Positions 8,946 through 17,538 are shown, counted from the first letter of the stretch. The stretch is DNA of 64,000 nucleotides from Filifactor alocis ATCC 35896 (GCF_000163895.2 NC_016630.1:1488001-1552000); one strand, 5' to 3'. Translations and numbers: made by a program. The notes: generated by a model not told the origin, from the sequence alone.

Positions 8946-10229
8946 CTATAACGATGCTAAGGCTTGATCTAAATCAAAAATGATATCTTCTACATCTTCA
9001 ATTCCCACTGAGAAACGAACCATATTTTCCTCAATACCGGCTCCCAACTGCTGTTCTTTTGACAGTTGTCTGTGTGTCATGCTCGCCGGATGCAAGATAT
9101 GAGTTCTTAAATCTCCTACATGGACTACCAAGGAAGCTAAGGTGAGAGAATCGATGAATCTCTTTGTATCTTCCACATCACCTTTTACTCCAAAACTGAT
9201 AACTCCGCTTCCGCCTTTTTTCAAATATTTTTTACTCAATTCATAAGAAGTGGAGCTTTCAAGCAATGGATAGTTCACCCAAACCACTTTTTCATGGTTT
9301 TCCAAGAATTTTGCAACTTTCAATGCATTTTCGGAATGTCGTGCCATTCTAAGTGCCAATGTCTCTGCTCCCAAGTTTGTCAAAAATGCATTGAATGGGC
9401 TCATTGTCGTTCCAAAATCTCTCATGAACACAACTCTTGCCTTTGTAATAAATGCTTGATTTCCAAATGTTTCTGTATAGCTAAGTCCATGATAATTAGG
9501 GTCTTTCTCTGTTAAATGTGGGAACTTTCCGTTTGTCCAATCAAATTTTCCGGAATCTACGATAAGTCCTCCTACACTTGTTGCGTGTCCGTCAAGATAT
9601 TTTGTTGTAGAGTGAATCACGATATCTGCTCCGAATTCAAACGGTCTGCAAAGATATGGAGTCGCAAAAGTATTATCCACAAACAACGGAATATTATTTT
9701 CGTGTGCAACTTCTGCTATTCTTTCAATATCCAACACATCTACTTTAGGGTTTCCGATTGTTTCGGAAAAAATCAATTTTGTATTTTCTTGAATTGCCGC
9801 TTGTATCACTTCTTTAGACGCATTTACCGGAACAAAAGTTGTCTCAATTCCCAACTTTTTCAAAGTAGAAGATAGTAAAGTGTATGTTCCGCCATACAAA
9901 TTGTTCATTGCCACAAGGTGCTCCCCATGATTACAAATTGTAAGGATGGATAATAGAGTTGCAGCCTGTCCCGAAGAAGTCGCCAACGCTCCTACTCCTC
10001 CTTCTAAAGCTGATATCTTCTCTTCCAACACTCCTACTGTCGGATTTGAGATACGACTGTACATATGTCCGGCTTTTTTCAAATCGAACAAATCCGCCAC
10101 TTCATCCGCACTGTCATACTGATATGTTGTAGATTGCACCAACGGAGTGATTCTCGGTTCTCCGTTCTTCGCTTCATAACCTGCTTGTACACATAATGTT
10201 TCAATACTTTTACTCTTAAATCTTCCCAT
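8946..10229 (-). CDS. metY: O-acetylhomoserine sulfhydrylase
   Basis: 427 residues. PLP enzyme that replaces the acetyl group of O-acetylhomoserine with sulfide (or methanethiol) to make homocysteine (or methionine). The Schiff-base lysine is in HSTTKYLDGHAT (about residue 208); the N-terminus ETLCVQAGYEA and PLVQSTTYQY are typical of the Cys/Met metabolism family, and the length with the extra insert fits MetY rather than the shorter cystathionine enzymes. It is the first gene after a T-box leader and precedes metA, so sulfide assimilation into methionine is controlled as a unit. Confidence 0.94.
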   Translation of the reverse strand: MGRFKSKSIETLCVQAGYEAKNGEPRITPLVQSTTYQYDSADEVADLFDLKKAGHMYSRISNPTVGVLEEKISALEGGVGALATSSGQAATLLSILTICNHGEHLVAMNNLYGGTYTLLSSTLKKLGIETTFVPVNASKEVIQAAIQENTKLIFSETIGNPKVDVLDIERIAEVAHENNIPLFVDNTFATPYLCRPFEFGADIVIHSTTKYLDGHATSVGGLIVDSGKFDWTNGKFPHLTEKDPNYHGLSYTETFGNQAFITKARVVFMRDFGTTMSPFNAFLTNLGAETLALRMARHSENALKVAKFLENHEKVVWVNYPLLESSTSYELSKKYLKKGGSGVISFGVKGDVEDTKRFIDSLTLASLVVHVGDLRTHILHPASMTHRQLSKEQQLGAGIEENMVRFSVGIEDVEDIIFDLDQALASL

Positions 10230-10329
10230 TATACTTCCTCCTGTTCATAAATAACAAATTTACTAATTTTTTCAAACATACTCTTCTGTAACTTAGAAAT
10301 TTTCGAATCCTATTGAATTTACATTCCAA

Positions 10330-10615
10330 TAAAAAAACTCTCATCCCATTATAGAAAACTATAAAAGGACGAGAGCAATATCCCGCGTTACCACCTTTTT
10401 TTATCATCATCTCACAATAATGACCTCAACAGGTACTATCATACCTTGGTGCTGTAACGGGCACTCCCGTTCGAATCTAATGCATCGCCCTCAATCCGAC
10501 TCAGGTAAAGACCATCTTCAACTTGCTTTCCGTTGTTCTTTTTCACCAAACAAGAACTCTCTGTAAACTTACTCCCAAGCATACTCTTCCTTACATAAGA
10601 TTATATTTGAATTCG
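10330..10615 (-). promoter_or_regulatory. T-box leader, probably methionine-specific
   Basis: On the minus strand the T-box core AAGGTGGTAACGCGG lies at about 10383-10397 and is followed by a GC-rich hairpin and seven T (10331-10377). Stem I can be traced: GTAAGGA pairs with TCTTTAC (one G-T), AGTA lies on the 5' side of the specifier loop, and GNTG (GGTG) in the apical loop. On the 3' side GAAGATGG precedes the lower helix; ATG followed by a purine is the codon that fits the position, that is Met. GAT (Asp) is the alternative reading. Unacylated tRNA would pair here and allow metY-metA transcription. Confidence 0.88.
10331..10377 (-). terminator. T-box terminator
   Basis: Stem GCTCTCGTCC / GGGATGAGAGT with a 19-nt loop, followed by TTTTTTT on the minus strand; alternative to the T-box antiterminator. 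Confidence 0.8.
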
Positions 10616-10624
10616 TTTTTTAGT

Positions 10625-10653
10625 ATTCTATCAAGCTGTTTTCTATCTGTCAA
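10625..10653 (-). promoter_or_regulatory. Promoter of the metY-metA operon
   Basis: On the minus strand TTGACA (10653-10648) and TAGAAT (10630-10625) are separated by 17 bases. Transcription would start about 10 bases before the T-box. Confidence 0.75.
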
Positions 10654-10911
10654 TCTCTTTTTTCATTTTTTTCAAAAAATTTTGTAATTTATCTCCTACG
10701 GAAACAAGTAAAAAAGCGATGTATTTTTGCACAGGTTTTTGCTTAATTGACAATATCCTTTATTATCAACAAAAAAACAGATACAGTCCCTTCTTTTTGC
10801 TCTTGTATGAATGAAGCTCCAATGAAATTATTTGAATAATCTTGAAAAAACACACTGTATATAATCCCAACTTTATTATACATCTCTTTAATTTTTTATT
10901 TCTCCCGAAAT

Positions 10912-11574
10912 TTATTGAAATGCTACAATAACTGATTCTTTTTCTTCAAAATAATCTTCCATACTGCTACTCACTCCAAAAGCCAAATATGCTTGCTCAA
11001 AAGTAATGTCTTTAGTATTACTTAAAATAACAAATTTACTATCTCTTACAGCATTAGGCATTCTTCCTTCCAATTCTAATCTATATTTATAATGATATTT
11101 GTCAGTTTTCCAGGTACCGTCATTTAGCTCATAATATTTGACATAAGTAACTAATCTATTATCACTGATGTGTTCTTCTCTTAGTTCCGGATCGGTTTTT
11201 TCATAGGTTTTAATAACATCAGAAGAACTTCCCAACTTAATAAAATTCTCCACATTTTCTTCGCGTATATCAATATAATCATCTTTATTCTCGTTACGTA
11301 CTAACCTGATATACATCGGTGCTTCCTTACTATCTCTTCCTCCTATAATAAGATAGTATTTATCATCGATTTCATATTCCAAAATATATAGTCCAAAACC
11401 GACTTCTTTGCTTTTATATTTTTCAAAATCTTTCCATGATAAATTATCTCCTTTCTGAGAAAGCTCAATAACTTTTTCAATAGATAATGTGTTATCATCT
11501 TCCTTTTTAGGAGAACATCCTGTTATTGAAAAAATAATTAAAAATATCAAAATCATTGAAACAATTTTTTTCAT
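10912..11574 (-). CDS. Lipoprotein of unknown function, longer paralogue
   Basis: 220 residues from the ATG after GGAGGTGA. A signal peptide MKKIVSMILIFLIIFSITGC ends in the lipobox ITGC, so the protein should be anchored on the outer face of the membrane. The C-terminal 80 residues share a clear pattern with the next gene upstream: Y(E/K)L.DGTW, GRMPNA..DS.FV.LSN..DI(S/T)FEQA, SS.M(D/E)DYF. The first 110 mature residues have no counterpart there. I do not recognise the family. No toxin or enzyme motif is visible. The two genes are most likely products of duplication followed by loss or gain of the N-terminal half. Confidence 0.75.
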   Translation of the reverse strand: MKKIVSMILIFLIIFSITGCSPKKEDDNTLSIEKVIELSQKGDNLSWKDFEKYKSKEVGFGLYILEYEIDDKYYLIIGGRDSKEAPMYIRLVRNENKDDYIDIREENVENFIKLGSSSDVIKTYEKTDPELREEHISDNRLVTYVKYYELNDGTWKTDKYHYKYRLELEGRMPNAVRDSKFVILSNTKDITFEQAYLAFGVSSSMEDYFEEKESVIVAFQ

Positions 11575-11793
11575 TACCTTCACCTCCATAATGTTAAATT
11601 TAATCTATTTAATATTTTACTACATTTTATCCTCTATCCATAGATACAAACTCTTACTTTTTTACCTATGTTGGTTCTTTACTTTCTGCTTGTAAAATAT
11701 TTCCGGTTAATCTCCTTGCTGATTTTTTGGATACATATCATTTTCAAGTTGCCGTTTCTTAAATTACTATACTCTATTAGGTAAACCGGAAGT

Positions 11794-12132
11794 TTACTTT
11801 GTACTACAATCAACCAGGACAGCATCTTTAACAGAAAAATAGTCATCCATATTGCTACTTAATCCAGCTGCTTTCCATGCTTGTTCAAAAGAAATATCCG
11901 AAAAATTACTAAGATATACAAATATAGAATCACAAGCTGCATTAGGCATTCTTCCCTTGGTTACAAGTTGATACTGATAAATATGGTCATCACATGCCCA
12001 TGTCCCATCTTCCAGCTTATAATAAGTTTTAAGACTACCGTCAATCCTTTCTATCACTCTATTCTCCTTGGTGCATCCAACTATGGACAGTGTGTAAATA
12101 ATGATAAGTAGCACGATAATTATCTTCTTCAT
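11794..12132 (-). CDS. Lipoprotein of unknown function, shorter paralogue
   Basis: 112 residues, AGGAGG seven bases before the ATG. The signal peptide ends in SIVGC. The whole mature part corresponds to the C-terminal domain of the neighbouring lipoprotein (10912-11574): LEDGTW, GRMPNAACDS, YLSNFSDISFEQAWKAAGLSSNMDDYF. This shows that the shared segment is an independent domain of about 75 residues. Function unknown; a ligand-binding or immunity-type role at the cell surface is only a guess. The gap to the paralogue is 220 bp, long enough for separate promoters. Confidence 0.75.
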   Translation of the reverse strand: MKKIIIVLLIIIYTLSIVGCTKENRVIERIDGSLKTYYKLEDGTWACDDHIYQYQLVTKGRMPNAACDSIFVYLSNFSDISFEQAWKAAGLSSNMDDYFSVKDAVLVDCSTK

Positions 12133-12279
12133 AATCGTTGCCTCCTAAGCAATTTAAAGTTATTTTCCTGAGCGTTTTATAACATGATACCATTTTTCAG
12201 TCCGGTTTTAAGAAATAAAAAACAGCAAAGCTACTGTTTCTTAAATTATTTATAATATTTCATTGGACAAATCGTTTTT

Positions 12280-12846
12280 TCAATATCGACCTCTATATTC
12301 ACATTTTGCCAAATCTGTACATTTTTTGATAAAATCCGTTTTTGCATCAGTATATCCATCTCGATCATGCTCAAATTGTTTCCAAAGAGATAGTTTCAAT
12401 GTTTCATATTCTTTGGCTATCTCTTTATGTTCATTGAGATAGTCTCGAAAATATAGTTCATCATGATCTCCGGTCATTCTAATATGAAGGTGAAATACCC
12501 TCTCTGCAAAACCTTGTTCTGTGTATCCTTTATTGAGCGTGATTCGATTTTCACTCATATTCATACATAACCAACCGTTATCTGTAAGGATGTCCTTTAC
12601 AATATCCAAATCCGACTCGTTGTTTACTTCAATCAATATATCTACAATATTTTTTGTCCATATTCCTAAAATTGCAGTACTTCCGATATGAGATATTCTT
12701 ACTATAATATTATCCGGCACTGTTGATAAGATAGTGTTTCGTTCTTCTTCATACCATACTTTCCACAACGGATTATGTTCCACCAAAAAAATCGGAAACA
12801 GTTGCCAAAGTTCTTCTAAGCTCGTTTCTTCTAACATTTTACCCAA
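12280..12846 (-). CDS. GrpB/UPF0157 family nucleotidyltransferase-like protein
   Basis: 188 residues. TTG start, chosen because GGAGGG lies seven bases upstream; the ATG three codons later is too far from it. The family signature is visible: residues about 45-75 read VRISHIGSTAILGIWTKNIVDILIEV, matching the GS-T-(A/S)-x-G-K-x-x-D-(I/V) nucleotidyltransferase-like core, followed by a predicted helical C-terminus with FRDYLNEH. GrpB proteins resemble minimal nucleotidyltransferases; their substrate is unknown. In the core the usual PGLxAKPxID is IWTKNIVDI, so one catalytic position deviates. Confidence 0.8.
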   Translation of the reverse strand: MGKMLEETSLEELWQLFPIFLVEHNPLWKVWYEEERNTILSTVPDNIIVRISHIGSTAILGIWTKNIVDILIEVNNESDLDIVKDILTDNGWLCMNMSENRITLNKGYTEQGFAERVFHLHIRMTGDHDELYFRDYLNEHKEIAKEYETLKLSLWKQFEHDRDGYTDAKTDFIKKCTDLAKCEYRGRY

Positions 12847-13048
12847 ACTTACTCCCTCCGATTCTAATTTGTATCTTGAAATAGTTATTGACGATGTACC
12901 CTACTGTACTGTTTATGTTCTTTGTGTAGAGTAAGTCGGTATTTTTTGTTTATAACTACTTCTACTTCATATCATTACCAATTTTTTGTCCCTATTATTT
13001 TTATTTCTTATTTCTCAATTCACTCTACTCCATCTGAAAGAAAAAATG

Positions 13049-13510
13049 TTACAAATTACTGTCTAACCAATTTTTCAGCTCATCGAAATTGTAGTCTGCT
13101 TTTAATGCTATTCCGTCTTTAATGATGGAATTTTTGCATTCTCTTTTATAATCTTCCATCATGTTCCCAAAACCACCTCCGCCATGCGTACAAAATGGAA
13201 TAATGGTCTTGTTGCTCAAATCAACCGTTCGTAAAAACGACAGAACAGGCGGTGCAAATGTCTTAAGCCAGTTGGGCGAGCCAATAAAAACGACCTCCGA
13301 ATCTCCCATGCTTTCTGTTCTTTCCATCAGAGGAGGACAATATCCTCTTTCAATTTCTTTCCTTACTTCTTTTATCGCAGTATGATAGGAAAATGAATAG
13401 GGCTTTTGCGGTTTCAGCTCTCTCAAATCACCATCTGTAATCAATGCAATATCTTCCGCTAATCTTCTTGTGATTCCTGAATAGGAATAGTATACCACCA
13501 AAGGTTTCAA
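13049..13510 (-). CDS. Flavodoxin family protein
   Basis: 153 residues. TTG start with AGGAGGG seven bases before it. The N-terminus VVYYSYSGITRRLAEDIA contains the FMN phosphate-binding loop (S-Y-S-G-I-T) of flavodoxins; GSPNWLKTFAPPVLSFL and FCTHGGGGFGN are the later flavin-contacting loops. It is a cytoplasmic FMN carrier or NAD(P)H-dependent reductase-like protein for low-potential electron transfer. The exact partner is not evident; neighbours are unrelated. Confidence 0.88.
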   Translation of the reverse strand: MKPLVVYYSYSGITRRLAEDIALITDGDLRELKPQKPYSFSYHTAIKEVRKEIERGYCPPLMERTESMGDSEVVFIGSPNWLKTFAPPVLSFLRTVDLSNKTIIPFCTHGGGGFGNMMEDYKRECKNSIIKDGIALKADYNFDELKNWLDSNL

Positions 13511-13917
13511 TTCATATCCCTCCTTAACTCCTTCTTTGTAAATTTAGGATACCATATTCCAAGGTTATTGGATATTCAACTTTTGTTTTTTTCACAGTAT
13601 TTGTCTTATGTTTTTTATCATCCCTATTCAAATGAATGCTTCTTTACCAGTTTTCATACTTAATTTGTTCTATTCTAACAATTCCTACCTATATTCAGTT
13701 TCTAACACTCTCTTCTTATGAATCCCTATCTCAAATTTTACCCTATCGCACAAAGTTCCCAATAAAAAAATACCTAAGAGTTATCTTAGATATTTTTCAC
13801 TACTGCGCTATTTCAAATCAATGTGATTTAATTTACTTGTTCGATGTTCCCTGTAAATCAAATACAAAAACATCATAGACATTAACATCCAATAAATAAA
13901 TTTTATTACTTTTCGCA
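13511..13917. other. Intergenic stretch with a terminator
   Basis: About 400 AT-rich bases between two minus-strand genes. Besides the terminator at 13764-13797 it should hold the flavodoxin promoter. An 80-codon plus-strand frame at 13636 has no ribosome site and hydrophobic, random-looking composition; I do not call it. Confidence 0.5.
13764..13797 (-). terminator. Intrinsic terminator after the TM2 gene
   Basis: AAAAATACCTAAGA / TCTTAGATATTTTT with a GTTA loop; symmetrical A- and T-runs, so it may act on both strands. It follows the TM2 gene that ends at 13918. Confidence 0.65.
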
Positions 13918-14277
13918 TTACTCAAGTCTTACATGATGTTTCAGTTGGAAGTTTTCATCATTTGAGCATAGATAAATAATACCTTCTATAAATCCAACGA
14001 TAGCAGGAATTCCGGTCCAACAGAACAAGATGTATATAATCCCCATTCCAATCTTACCTAAATAAAATTTATGAACACCGATTCCTCCTAAGAAAATTCC
14101 AAGTAACCCTGCTACAAGCTTATTCTTTACAGGCCATGAAGGATTGATTCCTGTCACATACACCCGTTGAGGTTGTTGAGATGCCTGTTGTACCGATAAC
14201 TTATTACCACAAAACCTACATTCTGTTGCTCCAAACTCATTAGAAGCTCCACATTGTGGACAAAAATTTCCTGCCAT
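13918..14277 (-). CDS. Zinc-ribbon TM2-domain membrane protein
   Basis: 119 residues, GGAGG before the ATG. The N-terminus has a zinc ribbon with paired cysteines (FCPQCG, CRFCGNK), then a linker, then a TM2 domain of two hydrophobic helices joined by a turn: KLVAGLLGIFLGGIGVHKFYLGK and GIIYILFCWTGIPAIVGFIEGI. The DRF/HKFYLG element is the TM2 signature. Function of TM2 proteins in bacteria is unknown. It lies 21 bp downstream of a frameshifted small membrane gene, probably in one transcript. Confidence 0.85.
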   Translation of the reverse strand: MAGNFCPQCGASNEFGATECRFCGNKLSVQQASQQPQRVYVTGINPSWPVKNKLVAGLLGIFLGGIGVHKFYLGKIGMGIIYILFCWTGIPAIVGFIEGIIYLCSNDENFQLKHHVRLE

Positions 14278-14298
14278 AATTTTATTTCCTCCTTAAAT

Positions 14299-14596
14299 TT
14301 ATCTTCTACCCATTAAATACATTAGGATAGATGCCAAACAATAAACAAACAAGACTACCAAATGAATCAATAGGAACAACACACTTCTTGTTGATGCAAC
14401 ATATACGACGTTCACTATATCCAACACAATCGTGTCAATGACTGTAACCATTCCCCGGCGGAACAAAATATCCAACTTTAATAGACTACAAGAATATATT
14501 GCAGTATAAACGATGGTTTCAAAATCAATGCAGCCATAAAATTTTCTTATGTATCTATGCTCAAAGCTGTAAAAAACACATAGAGAACAGCCGCAC
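14299..14596 (-). pseudogene. Small membrane protein gene with a frameshift in a T6 run
   Basis: A GTG at 14596 has GAGGAG six bases upstream and opens V-R-L-F-S-M-C-F, but this frame stops after 11 codons. Removing one T from the six-T run at about 14571-14576 joins it to a frame that stays open to TAA at 14301-14299, giving about 98 residues ending in two hydrophobic segments and LMGRR. Composition and codon use of that frame look genuine, and its stop lies 21 bp before the TM2 gene. It is either an inactivated gene, a phase-variable or slippage-read gene, or a sequencing error. No family was recognised. Confidence 0.55.
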
Positions 14597-15080
14597 AGTT
14601 ATCTCCTCGAAATTCATATATTCTGAAAAATTATATCATGATGCCCTTCTATTTTCAATTACTTTCTTCTTGCTTTAATCTTCCTTGAAGGATATGTTTA
14701 CTCGAATGCTCTACACATTTACAGACGAAATTCTATTTTTTCGTTGCACTGATACACATAAAAATCCTTCTTCCAGGCTATTTCACTTCTGTTAATCATT
14801 TTTTCCATGTTTCATTATTCTAAGAATGCAGTTTTTCTTTTCATTTTCTCATTCGATTTCTGGCATATTTCTACAAGATTCGATATAATGGGTTATCTTT
14901 TTCTCATATGAAAGCAGCACAAGAGTATCCTAACTTCCAAATTGCACAAAATTCGCACTGAATCTTGTCCTAATGAAAGTAAGGAAACCGGTGACTTAAG
15001 AGAGAATAAAATAACGGATATCCATTTAGCAAGATAATAGAAGACAATTAGAACACTTAATCATATCTTAGGAGAACACC
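14597..15080. other. Intergenic stretch between divergent genes
   Basis: About 480 AT-rich bases that must hold the promoters of the TM2 unit (minus) and the radical SAM gene (plus). No further frame or strong inverted repeat was found. Confidence 0.5.
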
Positions 15081-16010
15081 ATGTATCTGAATCACAAAAC
15101 CTACTACACCTTAAATCAAGCTCTCAAGGAAGAGTTTGGCGAAAAAATCATCAAACTTTCAATTGACGGAGGTTTTACCTGTCCGAACAGGGATGGCACC
15201 ATTGCAAAAAGAGGCTGTCTGTTCTGTTCTGAAAAAGGGTCAGGAGATTTTACCTCATGTGCGGACAGTATTACCGAACAAATGGAACAACAAATTTCTC
15301 TTCTATCCAACAAATGGAACAACGCAAAGTACATCGCATACTTTCAAAGTTTCACAAACACTTATGCAGATGTAAAAGAACTGAAGAAAAAATATGATGA
15401 GGCACTGGATTTTCCAGATGTTGTCGGCCTTGCCATTGCAACAAGACCTGATTGCCTCTCTGAAGAAATATTGGACTTATTGGAATCTTATTCCAAACAA
15501 ACTTTTTTGTGGATAGAACTCGGACTGCAAACCATTCACGAAAAAAGCGCCGTCCTACTTCGACGGGGATATCCCCTTTCAACATTCGATGATGCTATCA
15601 AAAATCTTCACGAAAGAAATATTCGTACGGTAGTCCACATGATTCTGAACATTCCGTATGAAACACAACAACAAATGCGTGAGACTGCCATCTATCTTTC
15701 AAAGAAAACAATTTGGGGACTCAAAATTCATATGCTCTATGTTTCTTCGGACAGTGATTTGGGCAAGCTTTATCAACAAAATACGTTTCCTGTCTTTTCG
15801 AGGGAAGAATATATTGATTCTGTAGTAGATATTCTGTGTCGAATCTCTCCTAACATCGTGATTCATCGACTTACCGGCGATGGAGATAAAGCGACACTCT
15901 TAGCTCCTCATTGGATTCGAGATAAGCGCTCCGTCTTAAACGGAATCGATAAAAAAATGCGATCGGAAAAATTATTGCAAGGCTTATTGGAACACCAACT
16001 TTGTCCATAA
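15081..16010 (+). CDS. Radical SAM protein, YhcC/YtqA family (TIGR01212 type)
   Basis: 309 residues; TAGGAG Shine-Dalgarno. The 4Fe-4S cluster cysteines lie in FTCPNRDGTIAKRGCLFC (about residues 29-46), the wide-spaced form of this family rather than CxxxCxxC. YFQSFTNTYA, ATRPDC and ELGLQT are the SAM-radical barrel motifs. The family cleaves S-adenosylmethionine to a 5'-deoxyadenosyl radical; the substrate is not known. Single gene, followed closely by an IS30-family element whose target duplication begins about 20 bp after the stop codon, so the terminator may have been displaced. Confidence 0.88.
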   Translation: MYLNHKTYYTLNQALKEEFGEKIIKLSIDGGFTCPNRDGTIAKRGCLFCSEKGSGDFTSCADSITEQMEQQISLLSNKWNNAKYIAYFQSFTNTYADVKELKKKYDEALDFPDVVGLAIATRPDCLSEEILDLLESYSKQTFLWIELGLQTIHEKSAVLLRRGYPLSTFDDAIKNLHERNIRTVVHMILNIPYETQQQMRETAIYLSKKTIWGLKIHMLYVSSDSDLGKLYQQNTFPVFSREEYIDSVVDILCRISPNIVIHRLTGDGDKATLLAPHWIRDKRSVLNGIDKKMRSEKLLQGLLEHQLCP

Positions 16011-16031
16011 CATATCTTTCCTTAGATTAGA

Positions 16032-16044
16032 ATAGAATGAATTT
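16032..16044 (+). repeat. Direct repeat, left flank of IS copy 1
   Basis: ATAGAATGAATTT, repeated exactly at 17228-17240; target site duplication of the insertion. Confidence 0.85.
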
Positions 16045-17227
16045 GGTTAATTGTAAAATGAAAATGAACTAAAAAAATTCCATAGAAAATCACGTTTGGT
16101 ATAATTGAATCACCACAAAACAAAAAAACCAAAGGTGATGACTATGGAATATAATAATACTACAGCAAATTCAAGAAAAAATAAACATTTAAACGATTTC
16201 GAAAGAGGACAAATTCAACTTCTGCATAATAAAGGATATTCAGCATACAAAATAGCAAAAGAACTTCGTAGAGCATCCAACACCATAAGAAATGAGTTAA
16301 AAAGAGGTACAGTAACTCAAATAAAAGGAATACATGATGTACAAGTATATTATCCGGATACAGGTAAGTTAGTATATGAGAAGAATCGAAAAAATTGCAA
16401 AAAGAAATTTAAAGCCTTGAAATGTAGCAAATATTTAGACTTTGTAAAGCAAAAGTTTAATGAAGAAAAATGGTCGTTAGATGCAATTTGTGGATATGCA
16501 AAGTTAAATAAGCTATATGAAGGTCAAAGAGTCTGCACCAAGACATTATACAATTATGTAGATATAGGTCTAATAGGAATAAAATCTATTGATTTGCCCT
16601 TAAGAGTGAAAAGAAAACCGGCTAAAAAACGAGTAAAAGAAAACAAAAGAAAACTTGGAAAAAGTATAGAAGAAAGACCGCAAGAAATAGAAACAAGAAA
16701 AACATTTGGAAATTGGGAAATAGATACAGTAATACCAAAGAAAAACAAAGAAGAAGCATCATTAATAACCATAACAGAAAGAAAAAGTCGAATGGAACTA
16801 ATCTTAAAATTAAACAGAAGAAAAGCATCCATAGTAAATGAAACATTAAAGAACACATTGAACAGATTGAAGGAACCACAAAAAATATTTAGAAGCATAA
16901 CAAGTGATAACGGCTTAGAGTTTGCGAAATTATGTGAACTTGAAAAAACATATATAGGAAACATCTATTACTGTCATCCCAATAATCCCCAGGAAAGAGG
17001 AACAAATGAAAAGCACAATAGCCTAATCAGAAGATTTCTACCGAAAGGAAAATCATTAAATGATTATGAAGAAGAACACTATATAAAGATAATGAATTGG
17101 ATGAACAATTTGCCAAGAAAAATCCTAAATTACCGCACTCCTATAGAAGTTTTTATAGAAGAACTAAATAACTTAGGACTTTTAGATGATAATGAGGAAT
17201 TAGTTCAATTTGATATTGCAATTTAAG
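16045..17227 (+). mobile_element. IS30-family insertion sequence, copy 1
   Basis: 1183 bp. Ends were set by comparing the two copies in this window (the other at 45023-46205), which agree at every position I compared. The left end GGTTAATTGTAAAATG and the reverse complement of the right end CTTAAATTGCAATATC form an imperfect inverted repeat of about 28 bp with roughly 21 matches. A perfect 13-bp direct repeat flanks it. The two outermost bases of the repeat (AT) occur at both insertions, so the duplication could be 11-13 bp. One intact transposase gene. Confidence 0.93.
16144..17226 (+). CDS. IS30-family transposase, copy 1
   Basis: 360 residues from the ATG six bases after AAAGGTG; the frame is open 13 codons further upstream. 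The N-terminal helix-turn-helix reads FERGQIQLLHNKGYSAYKIAKEL. The catalytic DDE core has Asp in WEIDTV, Asp in ITSDNGLEFA and Glu in PQERGTNEKHN, with the usual IS30 spacing. The gene is intact and cuts and joins the element's ends during transposition. Another copy with the same protein sequence lies at 45122-46204. Confidence 0.96.
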   Translation: MEYNNTTANSRKNKHLNDFERGQIQLLHNKGYSAYKIAKELRRASNTIRNELKRGTVTQIKGIHDVQVYYPDTGKLVYEKNRKNCKKKFKALKCSKYLDFVKQKFNEEKWSLDAICGYAKLNKLYEGQRVCTKTLYNYVDIGLIGIKSIDLPLRVKRKPAKKRVKENKRKLGKSIEERPQEIETRKTFGNWEIDTVIPKKNKEEASLITITERKSRMELILKLNRRKASIVNETLKNTLNRLKEPQKIFRSITSDNGLEFAKLCELEKTYIGNIYYCHPNNPQERGTNEKHNSLIRRFLPKGKSLNDYEEEHYIKIMNWMNNLPRKILNYRTPIEVFIEELNNLGLLDDNEELVQFDIAI

Positions 17228-17240
17228 ATAGAATGAATTT
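17228..17240 (+). repeat. Direct repeat, right flank of IS copy 1
   Basis: Second copy of ATAGAATGAATTT (see 16032-16044). Confidence 0.85.
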
Positions 17241-17263
17241 TAATATCATTTTTCAAAAAACTC

Positions 17264-17293
17264 TTGCTATTCTGTATAAGATAGTGATATACT
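17264..17293 (+). promoter_or_regulatory. Promoter of the riboflavin operon
   Basis: TTGCTA (17264-17269), 18-base spacer, TATACT (17288-17293). It lies only 24 bp beyond the IS duplication, so the insertion just missed it. Confidence 0.65.
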
Positions 17294-17313
17294 CATGTTG
17301 TAAAAAATGAATA

Positions 17314-17430
17314 TGTTCTTCAGGGCAGGGTGCAATTCCCTACCGGTGGTACAGCCCACGAGCCGAAAGGCATGACATGGTGTGATTCCATGGCCGACAG
17401 TATAGTCTGGATGAGAGAAGAAGTATAATT
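17314..17430 (+). promoter_or_regulatory. FMN riboswitch (RFN element)
   Basis: The conserved blocks are present in order: TTCAGGGCAGGGTG, AATTCCCTACCGGTGGT, AGCCCACGAGCC, a variable arm ATGACATGGTGTGATTCCATG, GCCGACAGT, AGTCTGGATGAGAGAAG. It binds flavin mononucleotide and, with the downstream terminators, turns the rib operon off when FMN is plentiful. Confidence 0.97.
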
Positions 17431-17506
17431 GTATCAATGAAATCACTTGAAACAGTCCCTTTGTGAAAGGAGTTGTTTTGATGCATAGATTCCTTTGTTA
17501 CTCATC

Positions 17507-17533
17507 AGCCTTGGTTAAAACCAAGGCTTTTTT
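17507..17533 (+). terminator. Riboswitch terminator 1
   Basis: AGCCTTGG / CCAAGGCT with loop TTAAAA followed by six T; the expected expression platform of the FMN riboswitch. Confidence 0.85.
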
Positions 17534-17538
17534 AATCA

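Noticed and set aside
10330..10615. Aspartate as specifier of the first T-box (GAT after GAA)
   Set aside because: The GAA-GAT-G spacing would fit a simple rule, but the helix below the loop (TCTTTAC) leaves ATG-G in the specifier position, and the genes are methionine genes. Kept as an alternative.
13636..13878. 80-codon plus-strand frame between flavodoxin and TM2 genes
   Set aside because: Runs across a strong terminator and has no ribosome site.
16554..16964. Antisense frames of 136 and 85 codons inside the IS30 transposase (also at 45532 and 45600)
   Set aside because: Hydrophobic shadow frames caused by A-rich lysine codons on the coding strand; no start signals.
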